Assembly: GCF_000152805.1 (NCBI RefSeq)
Contig: NZ_CH902578.1
Coordinates: forward strand, 323,173 to 387,172
Direction: 5' to 3'
DNA length: 64,000 nucleotides
Source: Maritimibacter alkaliphilus HTCC2654
Lineage (GTDB): Bacteria > Pseudomonadota > Alphaproteobacteria > Rhodobacterales > Rhodobacteraceae
Part shown: positions 54,433-63,397 of the stretch, one piece after another
Layout of the letters: each line of letters opens with the position of its first letter
Numbering within the stretch: position 1 is the stretch's first letter
Translations under genes and position numbers: made by a program
The notes under the pieces: model-generated
What the model saw: only the letters and a program-made list of their open reading frames with translations
Databases searched by the model: none
What the model was told of the DNA's origin: nothing

Positions 54433-55536
54433 TTGAGACATCACCTCCGCCTTTTGAAGGCGCGGGTGTGCATCTGCCTCTCGGCCATTGCCACCGCAAC
54501 AACCATGCCGGTGCCGCTTACGGCGGGGGAAATGGTACTCTCGCAGTTCGTGTTTCGGGATATTGATCGTGATGGTGTTTACGAGTTGGGCGAGCCGCCG
54601 ATCTCTGGCGTGCCCGTTCGTCTGACGCGGCCTGGCGCTGAGCCGGTGATCGTCGAGACAAATCTCGCTGGTTTCGCAAATTTCCTCATGTCCCCGGGTA
54701 GGGGCCATATTTCCGGCCCCGGCGAAATCAGCATAGAGGTGCTGTTGCCCACCGAATTGATGTATCCGGTTGACCCGATCCCATACTCGACGCAAATCCT
54801 AGCGCTACCAGCCGCCCCAGGCGGACTAGTAGCAGAGGAAACACCGCCCTTCGTCGGGCTGGCCCCACGCCTTGGTCTGTCGATTGCAGCCGATGCGAAT
54901 GACGAGGTGACTTGCACTTCTCAAGAGGGCATCGAATGGCAGGCCATCGAGGCCAGTGATGGTCGACACTGCCCCGTTTCGCCTGGGAGGTGGACGGTCC
55001 GCTGGCGTAACCGGGCAGAAATCAAAAAAGTGCAAGTCGAGGTCGACCATTGGCCCCTACGAGTGCCAAAGCCCATCGAAGATGCTATCCCCTCTGGGGA
55101 GCCCCTCACGATCATCGATTTCGACGACCTGATTACGTCAAACACGCTCGTCGAAGTGCCGACTGGTGTCGCTGACATGCACTGGCAAAACTTCGTTGCG
55201 ACTCACCGGATGTATTACGAGGGCGCAGGATACATCAACGGCACCACATCGGGAGAATTTGCCGCCTACACGTCGTCGGGACATACGGCCCGCATGTGGT
55301 CCGACAGTCCGTTTGATCTTGTGTCGGTAAACCTGACGATCGCCTGGCCTGCAGGTCTTGACGCACAAATCGTCGTCGAGGCATTTCGCAATGGCGTGCT
55401 CGTAAGTGAAGACCGCTTTCGTGGGTCACACATCTCACCGAAACGTTTCGCTCCCAATTGGTCGGGTATTACAGAACTCCGTATATGGCATGAAAGCTAC
55501 TGGCAGGTCGTGATCGATGATCTAACCTTAAAGTAA
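54433..55536 (+). CDS. Exported protein with SdrD-B-like and carbohydrate-binding-like beta-sandwich domains
   Basis: The frame is open from 54085, but a TTG at 54433 gives a signal-peptide-like start (RHHLRLLKARVCICLSAIAT) and about 367 residues. Residues about 35-85 match an SdrD/Cna-B repeat: FVFRDIDRDGVYELGEPPIS, then PVRLTRPG, with the Asp-rich calcium-type loop. The C-terminal 140 residues (IIDFDDLITSNTLVEVPTG to LRIWHESYWQVVIDDLTL) look like a jelly-roll module of secreted proteins. It is probably a surface or extracellular protein. The start codon is uncertain. Confidence 0.6.
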   Translation: MRHHLRLLKARVCICLSAIATATTMPVPLTAGEMVLSQFVFRDIDRDGVYELGEPPISGVPVRLTRPGAEPVIVETNLAGFANFLMSPGRGHISGPGEISIEVLLPTELMYPVDPIPYSTQILALPAAPGGLVAEETPPFVGLAPRLGLSIAADANDEVTCTSQEGIEWQAIEASDGRHCPVSPGRWTVRWRNRAEIKKVQVEVDHWPLRVPKPIEDAIPSGEPLTIIDFDDLITSNTLVEVPTGVADMHWQNFVATHRMYYEGAGYINGTTSGEFAAYTSSGHTARMWSDSPFDLVSVNLTIAWPAGLDAQIVVEAFRNGVLVSEDRFRGSHISPKRFAPNWSGITELRIWHESYWQVVIDDLTLK

Positions 55537-55620
55537 TCCGCCGGCCGCACGGGCATGGAAGCATTGCTCTGAGTCACGGCAGCTTCCTTTCTCGCGGCAA
55601 TAGCGTCAGTACGCCGCGCA

Positions 55621-57300
55621 TCAGACCCCAAGGGCGCGTTCCTGCGCCTGCCAGTCGAGCGGGAGCGGCAGGCGCACCAGTTTGGTGAGGGTACAGTCCG
55701 GGGGCTGTGTGCCGTCGAGAATGGCGGCCTGAATCTTCGGAGAGAGGAAGGCGAGCTTTGAGCGCGTGCGCAGGAAGGCCTCCGAGCATCCTTCGGCCCG
55801 CGCGATCTCCGCGAGGGACGTGCCAGCGGCAAGCGCGCGCGTCCATCGGTGTGCGCGGATCAACATGGCCTGCAAATGCCGATCTGGGTCCGATTGCGCC
55901 TCGCCCACCACGATCTTCGTCTCAACACCGCGGCGTCGGATCTGAAGCGGCGCGGACAGAGTACCCAACGCCGGATCGAGATCATCGGTGGGAATGCCCA
56001 GCCTCGCTGACAGCGCCGTGAGGTCGAGGGTGATCCGGATCTCGCTACGCGTCAGATAGCCGTGGTCGACCAGGGCCGCCGCAACCTGACCACGGGTGCC
56101 TTCGAGACCCTGCTGCAAGCTGGCGATGGCTCTCCCGATCTCGTCGGCCATGGCGGAATCAGGCCGGGCAAGCAGCCGATGCTCCCTGCGTGCCCGTTCC
56201 AGGTGCGCGATCAGCAGGGCCAGGACGCGCGCCTCGAGCGCGGTGGCCGGCAGGCGCCAGCCGGTCGGGTCCGCGCCCCCCGAGACCAGGCGGTTGGAGA
56301 CATAGTAGCGCAGACGACGACCGGCCTTGGTCGTGTGGGTCGGCGTAAGCCGGTCGCCGGTCTCGTCGCGCAGCTTGCCCGTGAGCCAGGCCGGCGACGG
56401 GGACGTGGTCTCATTGGTGTCCGAATGACCGCCTCGCGTGCGGGAGCGGCCGGAGCGTGTCTGCAATAGGGTTTGAACGCGCTCCCAGAGCGCGTCGTCG
56501 ATGAGGGCGTCGTGCTGTCCGGGCCAGACCTTGTCCTTGTGCCGGATCCGGCCGCAGTAAAGCGGATTGCGCAAGATGTGATAGATCTGCCCGCGCGAAA
56601 GCGGCTTGCCGCCTGTGACCACGTCTTTGGTGCTCTTGCGTTCCTTGGACCGAAGACCTTCACGCCTCGCGGCGTCTTCGACCCGGCGCAGGCAACCGTG
56701 GTCGGAATAGAGTTCAAAGAGACGGCGGACCGTTCGGGATTCCTCGGGATTGACCTTGAGTACGCGCGTGGCACCGTCAGGAGGTCGATCATACCCAAGA
56801 GGCACGTTGCCCCCCATCCAGAGCCCCTTCTTCTTCGAGGCAGCGATCTTGTCGCGGATGCGCTCGGCTGTGACCTCGCGTTCGAACTGGGCAAAGGACA
56901 GGAGCACGTTGAGGGTCAGCCTTCCCATCGACGACGATGTGTTGAAGGCCTGCGTCACGGACACGAAGGAGCAGCCTGCGGCCTCGAGCCGGTCGACCAA
57001 CTTCGCGAAATCCGCCAGCGAACGTGTCAGGCGGTCGATCTTGTAGACGACGACCATATCGACCCGGCCGGCGTCGATCTCGTCCAAGAGCCGCTGCAGG
57101 GCAGGGCGCTCGAGTGTGCCCCCGGAGATCCCGCCGTCGTCGTAACGGGCAGGCAGCCTCTTCCATCCCTCGTGGCGCTGGCTGGCGATATAGGCCGCGC
57201 AGGCCTCGTGCTGGGCATCGAGCGAGTTGAAGTCCTGATCTAGCCCCTCGTCCGAGGACTTCCGGGTGTAGATGGCACAGCGGATCGTAGTCCTGGTCAT
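55621..57300 (-). CDS. Large serine recombinase (resolvase/integrase family)
   Basis: The 559-residue protein has an N-terminal resolvase catalytic domain: RCAIYTRKSSDEGLDQDFNS with nucleophile Ser15, and VVVYKIDRLTRSLADFA at about 83-99. A recombinase domain (YHILRNPLYCGRIRHKDKV) follows, then a C-terminal region. It integrates or excises the element that carries it. The ATG at 57300 overlaps the DUF2924 gene by 4 bp. Its last 110 codons are duplicated at 48244-48600. Confidence 0.95.
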   Translation of the reverse strand: MTRTTIRCAIYTRKSSDEGLDQDFNSLDAQHEACAAYIASQRHEGWKRLPARYDDGGISGGTLERPALQRLLDEIDAGRVDMVVVYKIDRLTRSLADFAKLVDRLEAAGCSFVSVTQAFNTSSSMGRLTLNVLLSFAQFEREVTAERIRDKIAASKKKGLWMGGNVPLGYDRPPDGATRVLKVNPEESRTVRRLFELYSDHGCLRRVEDAARREGLRSKERKSTKDVVTGGKPLSRGQIYHILRNPLYCGRIRHKDKVWPGQHDALIDDALWERVQTLLQTRSGRSRTRGGHSDTNETTSPSPAWLTGKLRDETGDRLTPTHTTKAGRRLRYYVSNRLVSGGADPTGWRLPATALEARVLALLIAHLERARREHRLLARPDSAMADEIGRAIASLQQGLEGTRGQVAAALVDHGYLTRSEIRITLDLTALSARLGIPTDDLDPALGTLSAPLQIRRRGVETKIVVGEAQSDPDRHLQAMLIRAHRWTRALAAGTSLAEIARAEGCSEAFLRTRSKLAFLSPKIQAAILDGTQPPDCTLTKLVRLPLPLDWQAQERALGV

Positions 57301-57707
57301 GACCGGCCTTTCCCCGTGAGGCCGAAGAACCTCGGCCCGGACCAGTGTGCCCCGGTGATCTCCCGCGCGATGACCGAGAGCGACCGCCAGGTTTTGCCGT
57401 TCCAGACAAAGCCCTCCTCGGTTACATCGACCACATGGGTGACGCCGTTCCATTCCCGCAAGAGCCGCCCACCGGGTTTGAGGCCGGGCGTGGTTGCCTT
57501 GCGCTTGGCCTCTCCCGAACGTGCGTTCAACCTGACCAGTACATGTTTTGGCAGGCCACCCATCTGTCGCGCCTGAACTTCGAAGGCGAGAAAACGGCGG
57601 AGGAAGTTCTGGCTCATCCCCTTGGGGACAGGGGATTGGAAAACCTCCGACCAGACCGCGACAAGCGCGGCCCGGTCCATGGTCTCCAGTTCCTCTACGC
57701 GGATCAT
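57297..57707 (-). CDS. DUF2924 domain protein
   Basis: The 136-residue basic protein has RAALVAVWSEVFQSPVPKGMSQNFLRRFLAFEVQARQ-like sequence (key parts WSEVF, PKGMS and RRFLAF), the DUF2924 pattern, and ends with VTEEGFVWNGKTWRSLSVIAREITG. Function unknown; it is nearly always found in an operon with a DUF3489 gene and a serine recombinase, as here. Confidence 0.92.
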   Translation of the reverse strand: MIRVEELETMDRAALVAVWSEVFQSPVPKGMSQNFLRRFLAFEVQARQMGGLPKHVLVRLNARSGEAKRKATTPGLKPGGRLLREWNGVTHVVDVTEEGFVWNGKTWRSLSVIAREITGAHWSGPRFFGLTGKGRS

Positions 57708-57937
57708 TCGGTTGCCGCGGGCGACGCCGTGATCCGGTAGCGCGCCGCGCCCCCCTTGCCGTCGCTCGGGGTGGAGCGTTCAACGGTGTGGCCCGCCTTG
57801 CGAAAGCCGCTCAGCGCCGCCCGCGCTGAATGCGCCTGCCACCCGGTCGCCTTGCAGATCGCGTCCAGCGTCGTCCCGTCCGCCCGCTCCAGCATCGCGC
57901 GGACCTTGGCCTTCTTCGTTTGTTTGGGTTTGCTCAT
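57704..57937 (-). CDS. DUF3489 domain protein
   Basis: The 77-residue protein has a lysine-rich start and a winged-helix-like body: MLERADGTTLDAICKATGWQ followed by HSARAALSGFRKAGH. This is the DUF3489 pattern, which resembles small DNA-binding domains. It is the first gene of the recombinase operon, and its stop overlaps the DUF2924 start. Confidence 0.92.
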   Translation of the reverse strand: MSKPKQTKKAKVRAMLERADGTTLDAICKATGWQAHSARAALSGFRKAGHTVERSTPSDGKGGAARYRITASPAATE

Positions 57938-58284
57938 TGTCTTCTCCTCTGGTTGCCGGGCCGGTCCAATGCCGCCCCCGGTACCGAGGCGCGCCCGGGA
58001 AGCGGCCGGGCGTGGGGGCAGTGACGCTCTGTTCGCGTGGGTAGTCCAGTGGGAAACGGGTGTTTAAGGAAGTGATAGGTGGGCGGAGCGCGGTCATTCG
58101 TTGCGGGTGCGAACAGGCGGAGAACGGAGCTCGAAAGCCGACATTTCAGCGGCCCCTTCTTGAGGCACGATCCGAGTTTGATCATGTTCGGCGAGATCCG
58201 TGATCAGTGGAGATCGGAAACTTCAATACTCGCCTTTTCGAGAGCGAACCAACGTGTTTTTCAGCAAAGGACTGGGCCGAAACC
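57938..58284. other. Gene-free region between recombinase operon and ATPase gene
   Basis: About 350 bp. It should contain the promoter of the recombinase operon on its left side. No convincing gene, RNA or inverted-repeat terminator was found. Confidence 0.45.
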
Positions 58285-60682
58285 CTAATTCCAGGGAATC
58301 CGCGTTTTCCCACACTTGCAGGAAATTGCTTTTTCGCCGGGCACTTCAATCTTCGCGGAAATGTAGCGTTCGCATTCTGGGCAGGTGAATAGTGAAACCA
58401 GCTTCTCGATGTCCTCCAGGAGCACATCAATATCCTCACCCACAATATTGTCTGTGTTGTCATGCGATACAAGATTAGCCACGAGCGCGGACCCCGCCAT
58501 ATCAGAAAACACAGCATGCTTTTTGAGATCGGGCGACTTGTTACCGAGTGTGGACCGAAGCTGGTTGATCAACTCGTCGGCCATGCGCTTTTCATTCCAA
58601 TCGTTGAAACGAAAGGCAACCTTCACCTCCAGTGAGGCGCAGATTTCCTTGAGCACCATTTCGAGAAGCTTGCGAAGATCGTTGGTGACGTCATCCTTGC
58701 CCTTCTTCTGTGCAATGATCTCTTTGAGGCTGGCGGGGGAGGCGTCCAACACAATGCCGTTGGGACCGTCCGCACGGACTTCGTGAAACTTCCAGCCGTG
58801 CTGGGCCATCTCCTTCTTGATGATCTCGAACCAGACGCTCTCATGCGACAGAATGATGATCTGCCAGTCGGAAAACTCATCCCGCAGCAGGCGCAACAAC
58901 CGTCGGCGATGGGAGGTATCGAAGCTGGTGACGATGTCATCAAGCACCAAAAACTTCGCTTGTTTGTTGAAGATCCGGGCATTGGCGAGGAAGAGCACCA
59001 CGCCCAGAGAATTCAGATGGCTTTCGCTCAGATACTTCCGCGGTGGCTGAACCTCCTGGCCGTGGAAGGCATACTGAAACTCAACCCCTTCCTCACCCAC
59101 CATCGTCAGGCGGACATTGTCGACGCTCTCTTCGGGATGGAGCTTAGCATAGAACTTCCCGACATCGGCACTGATCGTATCAAGAACCGATTGAAGGGCA
59201 GCGTTCTGGACGGCGACGAAGCGCTCGAAGATCGCATCCAGCGTCAGTATCTGCGCTTCATAGGCATCTATGACGCGCTGTGCGCGTTCATAATCCCGGA
59301 CCTGGCCCTCTAACGTCCTGATATACGATAGCGCGATCGCAACTTTTTGTTCCTGCTCGCTAAGCCCGAGTTTGCCTGCCTCTTCTTCAGCTTTGGCAGC
59401 GCCGGTTTCGCAGCAATGCCGGAGACGAATAATGTCATCGTCGAAGCCATCGGGGGGCGTCATAGACCGTGAGACTGTCGAAGGCAGCCGTGATGCCTTG
59501 ATGCGCCGCCCACAAGAGCTTCCGCGCGGTCGTGGTTGCGACCATCAGATCATCGAAGCCTGTGAGGTCGGTGTAGGTCTCGCCGATGGTCTTGGCCTGC
59601 ATCCCAATAGCAAGAATGGCCTTGAGCACTTCATCTTTCTGGGCCTTGGCGGTGTCGAGACGCTGCTGAATTGCGCTCATGGCTTCAATGCGTTTTGCGA
59701 CTTCGCCCTGCAAGGTGCCAAGTTCGTATTCGCTCAAGCAAAAAGGACAGGCGTCATCGACATAGTCGTTGGACTCAATGACGGCGTGCCCTTTGCCAAG
59801 AAATTCACTCAGCCGGAGCTGGTTTACGCTCTCGCGCTCCTTGGCGAGCGCATTGTAGCTGGCGACGAAGGCTTCGGCGTCCGAGACGAAGGTGCTGATC
59901 TCGGTCGCCAGAGCTGTGCATGCTTTGGCGAGCTGATCGAGACGCTGCGCCTTCTTGATCTTTTCTTCACTGTTGCCGAGGGCGTTCAGCGCTTTCACGG
60001 CCCCTGCAAAGGTGACCTCGTCCGTGATTTCAGTGCCGAGTTTGAATGGTGCGGCGATGGTTTGAGAAATGGCCAGGAATGCTTGTCGATCCGGCACGAT
60101 CTGGCCCACGTCACGGACCATGTCGCCCGCGAGTGTCTCGGCGTTCGTCTTTGCCCCGGTATAGGCTGGTTCGCGCTTGAGCGCATTCAGCGTGCCCTGG
60201 ATGGCATCCCGGAATTTGTTGATCTCTTCATAACCGATGATATCCGCGATGGCCTTGCGTTTTGCGCCTTTTTGCTGATCGAGAAAGGCGACAATGTCGG
60301 CGTGGCGCAGAATAATGCGGTCGTGCTGAAGCCCTTCGACAAGGGCGCGTGTGTTGTCGTTGGCGAGGTCTGTATTTGTCTTCAGAGCGGAGGAGAGGCG
60401 CTTTTCGCCTGTAAGATTATCTCCGATGAATTCCACCGCGACCGTGCTGTCATCTTCTTCTGCGATCAGGACGTGGCGCAAGGCCTCCTGCTTGCAGTCT
60501 TCCCGCCAGAGATGGCCGACACGGTCGGTCAGGAACCACTCGAGCGCGTCGGTGATGGTACTCTTTCCGGCGGCGTTCTCGCCGAAGATGGCAAGGCTTC
60601 TGCTCTTGTTCGTAAAATCGACCGGTAGCGCGAAGCGCGCACCACGAAACCCCGAGACGGAGAGCTTGCGCAGCTTGGTCAT
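58285..60682 (-). pseudogene. Rad50/SMC-like AAA ATPase, split by a frameshift in a C6 tract
   Basis: Two consecutive minus-strand frames (60682-59435 and 59463-58285) form one protein of about 800 residues. The first half has the RecF/Rad50-like start RKLSVSGFRGARF, Walker A GENAAGKST at 34-42, helical arms, and a hook-like CPFC at 312-315. The second has the signature SESHLNSLGVVLFLANAR, Walker B FLVLDDIVTSFDTSHR, and a C-terminal zinc ribbon (CPECERY ... CKCG). The frame breaks at 59452-59457, where removing one C would restore VYDAPDGFDDDIIRL. The gene may be inactive, phase-variable, or carry a sequencing error. Members of this class act in DNA repair or antiphage defence. Confidence 0.85.
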
Positions 60683-60894
60683 GATCCGCCTTCGCCTTGC
60701 ATGTCGCCGTCTTTGAGTGCCGCATTGCGGGCCTCGTCGAGCTTTCGCAGGAGGTTGGTACGGGTGAGCTTGTCATCGCCGCGAAGACCGACAATGACGG
60801 CGACGGTCGCGAGGTCAAGGCTCTCATCTTGCGCTTGTTCGCTCATGAAGGTGTCCAGCACCTCGCTGGCGGACTGTATTTTCTCGATGGCCAT
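60679..60894 (-). CDS. Small helical protein coupled to the ATPase gene
   Basis: The 71-residue product MAIEKIQSASEVLDTFMSEQ is acidic and helical with no known motif. It overlaps the ATPase start by 4 bp (ATGA), so the two are translated together; such small partners are common for SMC-like defence ATPases. It is divergent from the GIY-YIG gene, with only about 29 bp between starts. Confidence 0.65.
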   Translation of the reverse strand: MAIEKIQSASEVLDTFMSEQAQDESLDLATVAVIVGLRGDDKLTRTNLLRKLDEARNAALKDGDMQGEGGS

Positions 60895-60923
60895 CGGTCG
60901 ACCGCTCCGCTAAACTTTTGTAT

Positions 60924-61367
60924 ATGAATATTATTTTTACAAGAACGTACAATTTGCGGGAGCAGGAGGTCAAGTTTGTTCAGGGAGTGGCAGGAATCTA
61001 TTTCATCTTCCTGGCAGACCTGCGCATTGCTTACCCGTTTCAATCCTCGGGCCTGATCTATATCGGGATGAGCGAGTCAAAGCAGAATAGTATTGCGATG
61101 CGCCTGCGTGGGCACCTGACGGGCCAGTCGGGCAATTTGGGGATTGCCAACTATGCAAAATCTCACAAAGTGAAATTCACGACCTACTCAACCGAAGTCT
61201 TGCGCAACTACGGAAACGACAATCTGTTTGACGTCGAGAGTTTCTTCTTGAGCGACTTCCTCGAAAAACACGGCGCCTTCCCTATCTGTAACGGCCAAGC
61301 CGGCCATCAGCTTTCATTGCCTGAAAAGAAGCTCTCGGCTCGTGTTGAATGGAGCTTCTTCTGGTGA
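60924..61367 (+). CDS. GIY-YIG nuclease-like protein
   Basis: The 147-residue protein carries GIYFIF (about 24-29) and LIYIGMSES (about 44-52), the two strands of the GIY-YIG fold, followed by the helix with conserved Arg in MRLRGHL. The expected catalytic Glu could be the Glu in LFDVESFFLSDFLEKHG. It starts at ATG 60924 without a clear ribosome-binding site; an in-frame TTG is 6 bp upstream. Its position next to the ATPase suggests a nuclease effector. Confidence 0.75.
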   Translation: MNIIFTRTYNLREQEVKFVQGVAGIYFIFLADLRIAYPFQSSGLIYIGMSESKQNSIAMRLRGHLTGQSGNLGIANYAKSHKVKFTTYSTEVLRNYGNDNLFDVESFFLSDFLEKHGAFPICNGQAGHQLSLPEKKLSARVEWSFFW

Positions 61368-61611
61368 CCAACACTGCCTGTTCATGACGCTCTAAGATCG
61401 GGCGCTGACAACGATCATCCGCCGAGACATTGCTTCGACGCAACATGTTGACCGCAGCCGAAAGTCGGCTTTGGGCCGCCCCTTCCTTTCCGAGGGGGAC
61501 CGGTGCTTGTGCCACGCCTGTCACTCACTGCCCCGCAACACCTGCTCGGACTCCGTTGCCGTCGCCCGAAGGACTGCTCTAGAGAGAAACACCAGCCTGT
61601 GGACAGTTTAA
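61368..61611. other. Gene-free gap
   Basis: About 240 bp between the convergent GIY-YIG and GNAT-like genes. No convincing gene, terminator or repeat was found. Confidence 0.4.
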
Positions 61612-62037
61612 CTAGAGTCGGTCCACATGTCGTGCCAAGCTTTTCCATAGCGCGACAGCGGCAGCCGACTGAACGGAGCTGGGAACCAAATCAAGTTCAG
61701 TCACGCGTCGTATGAAGCGATAGACAGATGAGGCAATCCCTTGCCGTTGGTGTGCTGGGGCGACATCCGCATTGTCGGGAATTACCCTGTCTGGAAGACA
61801 GTCAAAGCTAAACCACCCACAACATTCGTATTGCTTGTCATTAGGCCAAACGAACACCCAAATCGTTTCGTGATCCTTTCCATGAGCAGTCGAACTGGGA
61901 GCGATCAACTCATTCATGGGCTGGTAGATCCCAGCTTCGAAGCCCGGCCCGACGACGAACAGCAATCCAGAATACCCATCAGGAAGACCTTCCAGATCAA
62001 TTATGGCCGCCTGGTTATTATTCAAGTTGAACCCCAT
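61612..62037 (-). CDS. GNAT-like acetyltransferase domain protein
   Basis: The 141-residue frame ends with a GNAT-type acetyl-CoA segment, VAPAHQRQGIASSVYRFI, followed by SAAAVALWKSLAR, the typical motif A and motif B end. The N-terminal half (IIDLEGLPDGYSGLLFVVG) is not recognised. A GTG 60 bp upstream (62097) could give a longer form. Substrate unknown. Confidence 0.6.
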   Translation of the reverse strand: MGFNLNNNQAAIIDLEGLPDGYSGLLFVVGPGFEAGIYQPMNELIAPSSTAHGKDHETIWVFVWPNDKQYECCGWFSFDCLPDRVIPDNADVAPAHQRQGIASSVYRFIRRVTELDLVPSSVQSAAAVALWKSLARHVDRL

Positions 62038-62208
62038 GAGGCTACCGATCGACCTCCAGGTCAGACTTGCGCATTCTGAACCCCGCCGGTTTGTCACCCA
62101 TCCCTATCATGATGGCCAAGATTTCGCTGCTGAAGTGTTCGAGCGGCGGCTTTCTTGAGTGCCGCCATGCGGCGAGCATGGGCGCCGACTGTTAGCTCTG
62201 GACCGAAG

Positions 62209-62532
62209 TTACTCCGCGCGCCGCGTGAGGCCGTTTCGAATGGTTTGTATTTCACCTTCAAGGTGTTTTCCGCGGTAAACAAACGAGGTTTCGTGCCGGG
62301 CGTATTGTCCTTTCCGGTCCGCGCTCATCCGTTCGATGGAGGCATCCGGCGTCCTTTCGGACATGACCGGGCAGCCAATCTGTTGCAGAAGCGGCGTACG
62401 GTCCGCAACCGGTGTCGGCGTTCCGGTACCGAGTGTGGTGACGACGAAGTCCTGCGCGTGGGCTGCGACGCCCGCAGTCATCGTGAGCGTCAGAGCCGCC
62501 GTCGTCAGCGTGGTTTTATGTGTCTTTTTCAA
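62209..62532 (-). pseudogene. Truncated MBL-fold hydrolase start
   Basis: A TTG start with GGGAGG upstream gives a signal peptide (KTTLTTAALTLTMTAGVAA, cut near AHAQ) and then DFVVTTLGTGTPTPVADR, the N-terminal strand of periplasmic RNase Z-like metallo-beta-lactamase-fold proteins. After VADR the similarity stops and the frame continues for 60 unrelated residues to a stop, without the HxHxDH zinc motif. The gene was broken near 62400, which may be the right end of the accessory region. It lies 35 bp after the SDR gene in the same direction. Confidence 0.65.
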
Positions 62533-62567
62533 CAGTTGTCCTCCCAGACTTTTCGTTGTTAACGATC

Positions 62568-63341
62568 TCAGGAACCCATCCCGCCATCGACCATATGGCA
62601 GCTACAGGTGGTCCCGCTTGCAGTTGGCCCAGACAGGAACACGACCGCGTCGGCCACTTCCTCGGGCGTCACATGACGACCCAGAGGGATCTTCTCGCGG
62701 TCGAACATCTCGCCCGCGTCGCGTCCCAGCATGTCGGACATTGAGCGCTCGGCGGCGCGCATGAATTCGTTGTCGACTGGGCCAGGGCAGACAGCGTTCA
62801 CGGTGATCCCGCGATGGGAAAGCTCTTTGCCCACGCCGCGCACCATGCCGACGAGCGCATGTTTGGCTGACACATAGGCGATGTTGCCCGGCACGCCCGA
62901 CACGCCCACGACGCTTGACGTGATGACGATCCGCCCGGCATCGGGCAGATGCGGCACGGCGTTGCGGAGCGCCAGAAAAGTGCCGCGCACATGGACGCGC
63001 TGGATCAGGTCGAAAGTGTCGATAGGATAGTCCTGCACGGGCAGGAGCGGGCCATCGTTGCCGGCGTTGCTAAAAAGGATGTCGATTCCGCCAAAGGCCG
63101 CGACCGTCTGTGCCACATAGCGCGCGGCATCGGCTTCGTCGGCCACGTCGGCCTCGACCGTGATGGTGCGGGCGCGCTGGTCGTCAGGCAGGGCGGCGAC
63201 GGCGGCGGCGAGCGCCGGGCCGTTGCGGTCGACCAGCGCCACGCGAGCGCCGCCGTTCAAATACCGCTGGACGGTGGCCAAGCCGATACTGCCCGCCGCG
63301 CCGGTAACCAGCGCGACCTTGTCTGTGAAAATGTCTGTCAT
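62568..63341 (-). CDS. Short-chain dehydrogenase/reductase
   Basis: The 257-residue classical SDR has the cofactor motif VTGAAGSIGLA at about 12-22, an acidic residue after the second strand (VDRNG) indicating NAD, NAG in FSNAGNDG, and the catalytic Ser in ITSSVVG with Tyr/Lys in YVSAK. Substrate is unknown. It follows the TRAP dctP gene on the same strand but is separated by a terminator. Confidence 0.9.
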   Translation of the reverse strand: MTDIFTDKVALVTGAAGSIGLATVQRYLNGGARVALVDRNGPALAAAVAALPDDQRARTITVEADVADEADAARYVAQTVAAFGGIDILFSNAGNDGPLLPVQDYPIDTFDLIQRVHVRGTFLALRNAVPHLPDAGRIVITSSVVGVSGVPGNIAYVSAKHALVGMVRGVGKELSHRGITVNAVCPGPVDNEFMRAAERSMSDMLGRDAGEMFDREKIPLGRHVTPEEVADAVVFLSGPTASGTTCSCHMVDGGMGS

Positions 63342-63354
63342 GGATGGAAGCCCG

Positions 63355-63390
63355 GAAAAGAAAGGCGGCGCAGGACTACCCTGCGCCGCC
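63355..63390 (-). terminator. Rho-independent terminator after dctP
   Basis: An 11-bp stem GGCGGCGCAGG/CCTGCGCCGCC with a 5-nt loop is followed on the minus strand by TTTCTTTTCC, 8 bp after the dctP stop. It also sits just upstream of the SDR gene. Confidence 0.9.
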
Positions 63391-63397
63391 GATCGGA

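Noticed and set aside
57934-58185. 83-codon minus-strand frame upstream of the DUF3489 gene
   Set aside because: No recognisable domain, no ribosome-binding site, and it occupies the expected promoter region of the recombinase operon.
62094-62282. 62-codon minus-strand frame overlapping the truncated MBL gene
   Set aside because: It is out of frame with the MBL fragment, and has no start signal or family similarity.
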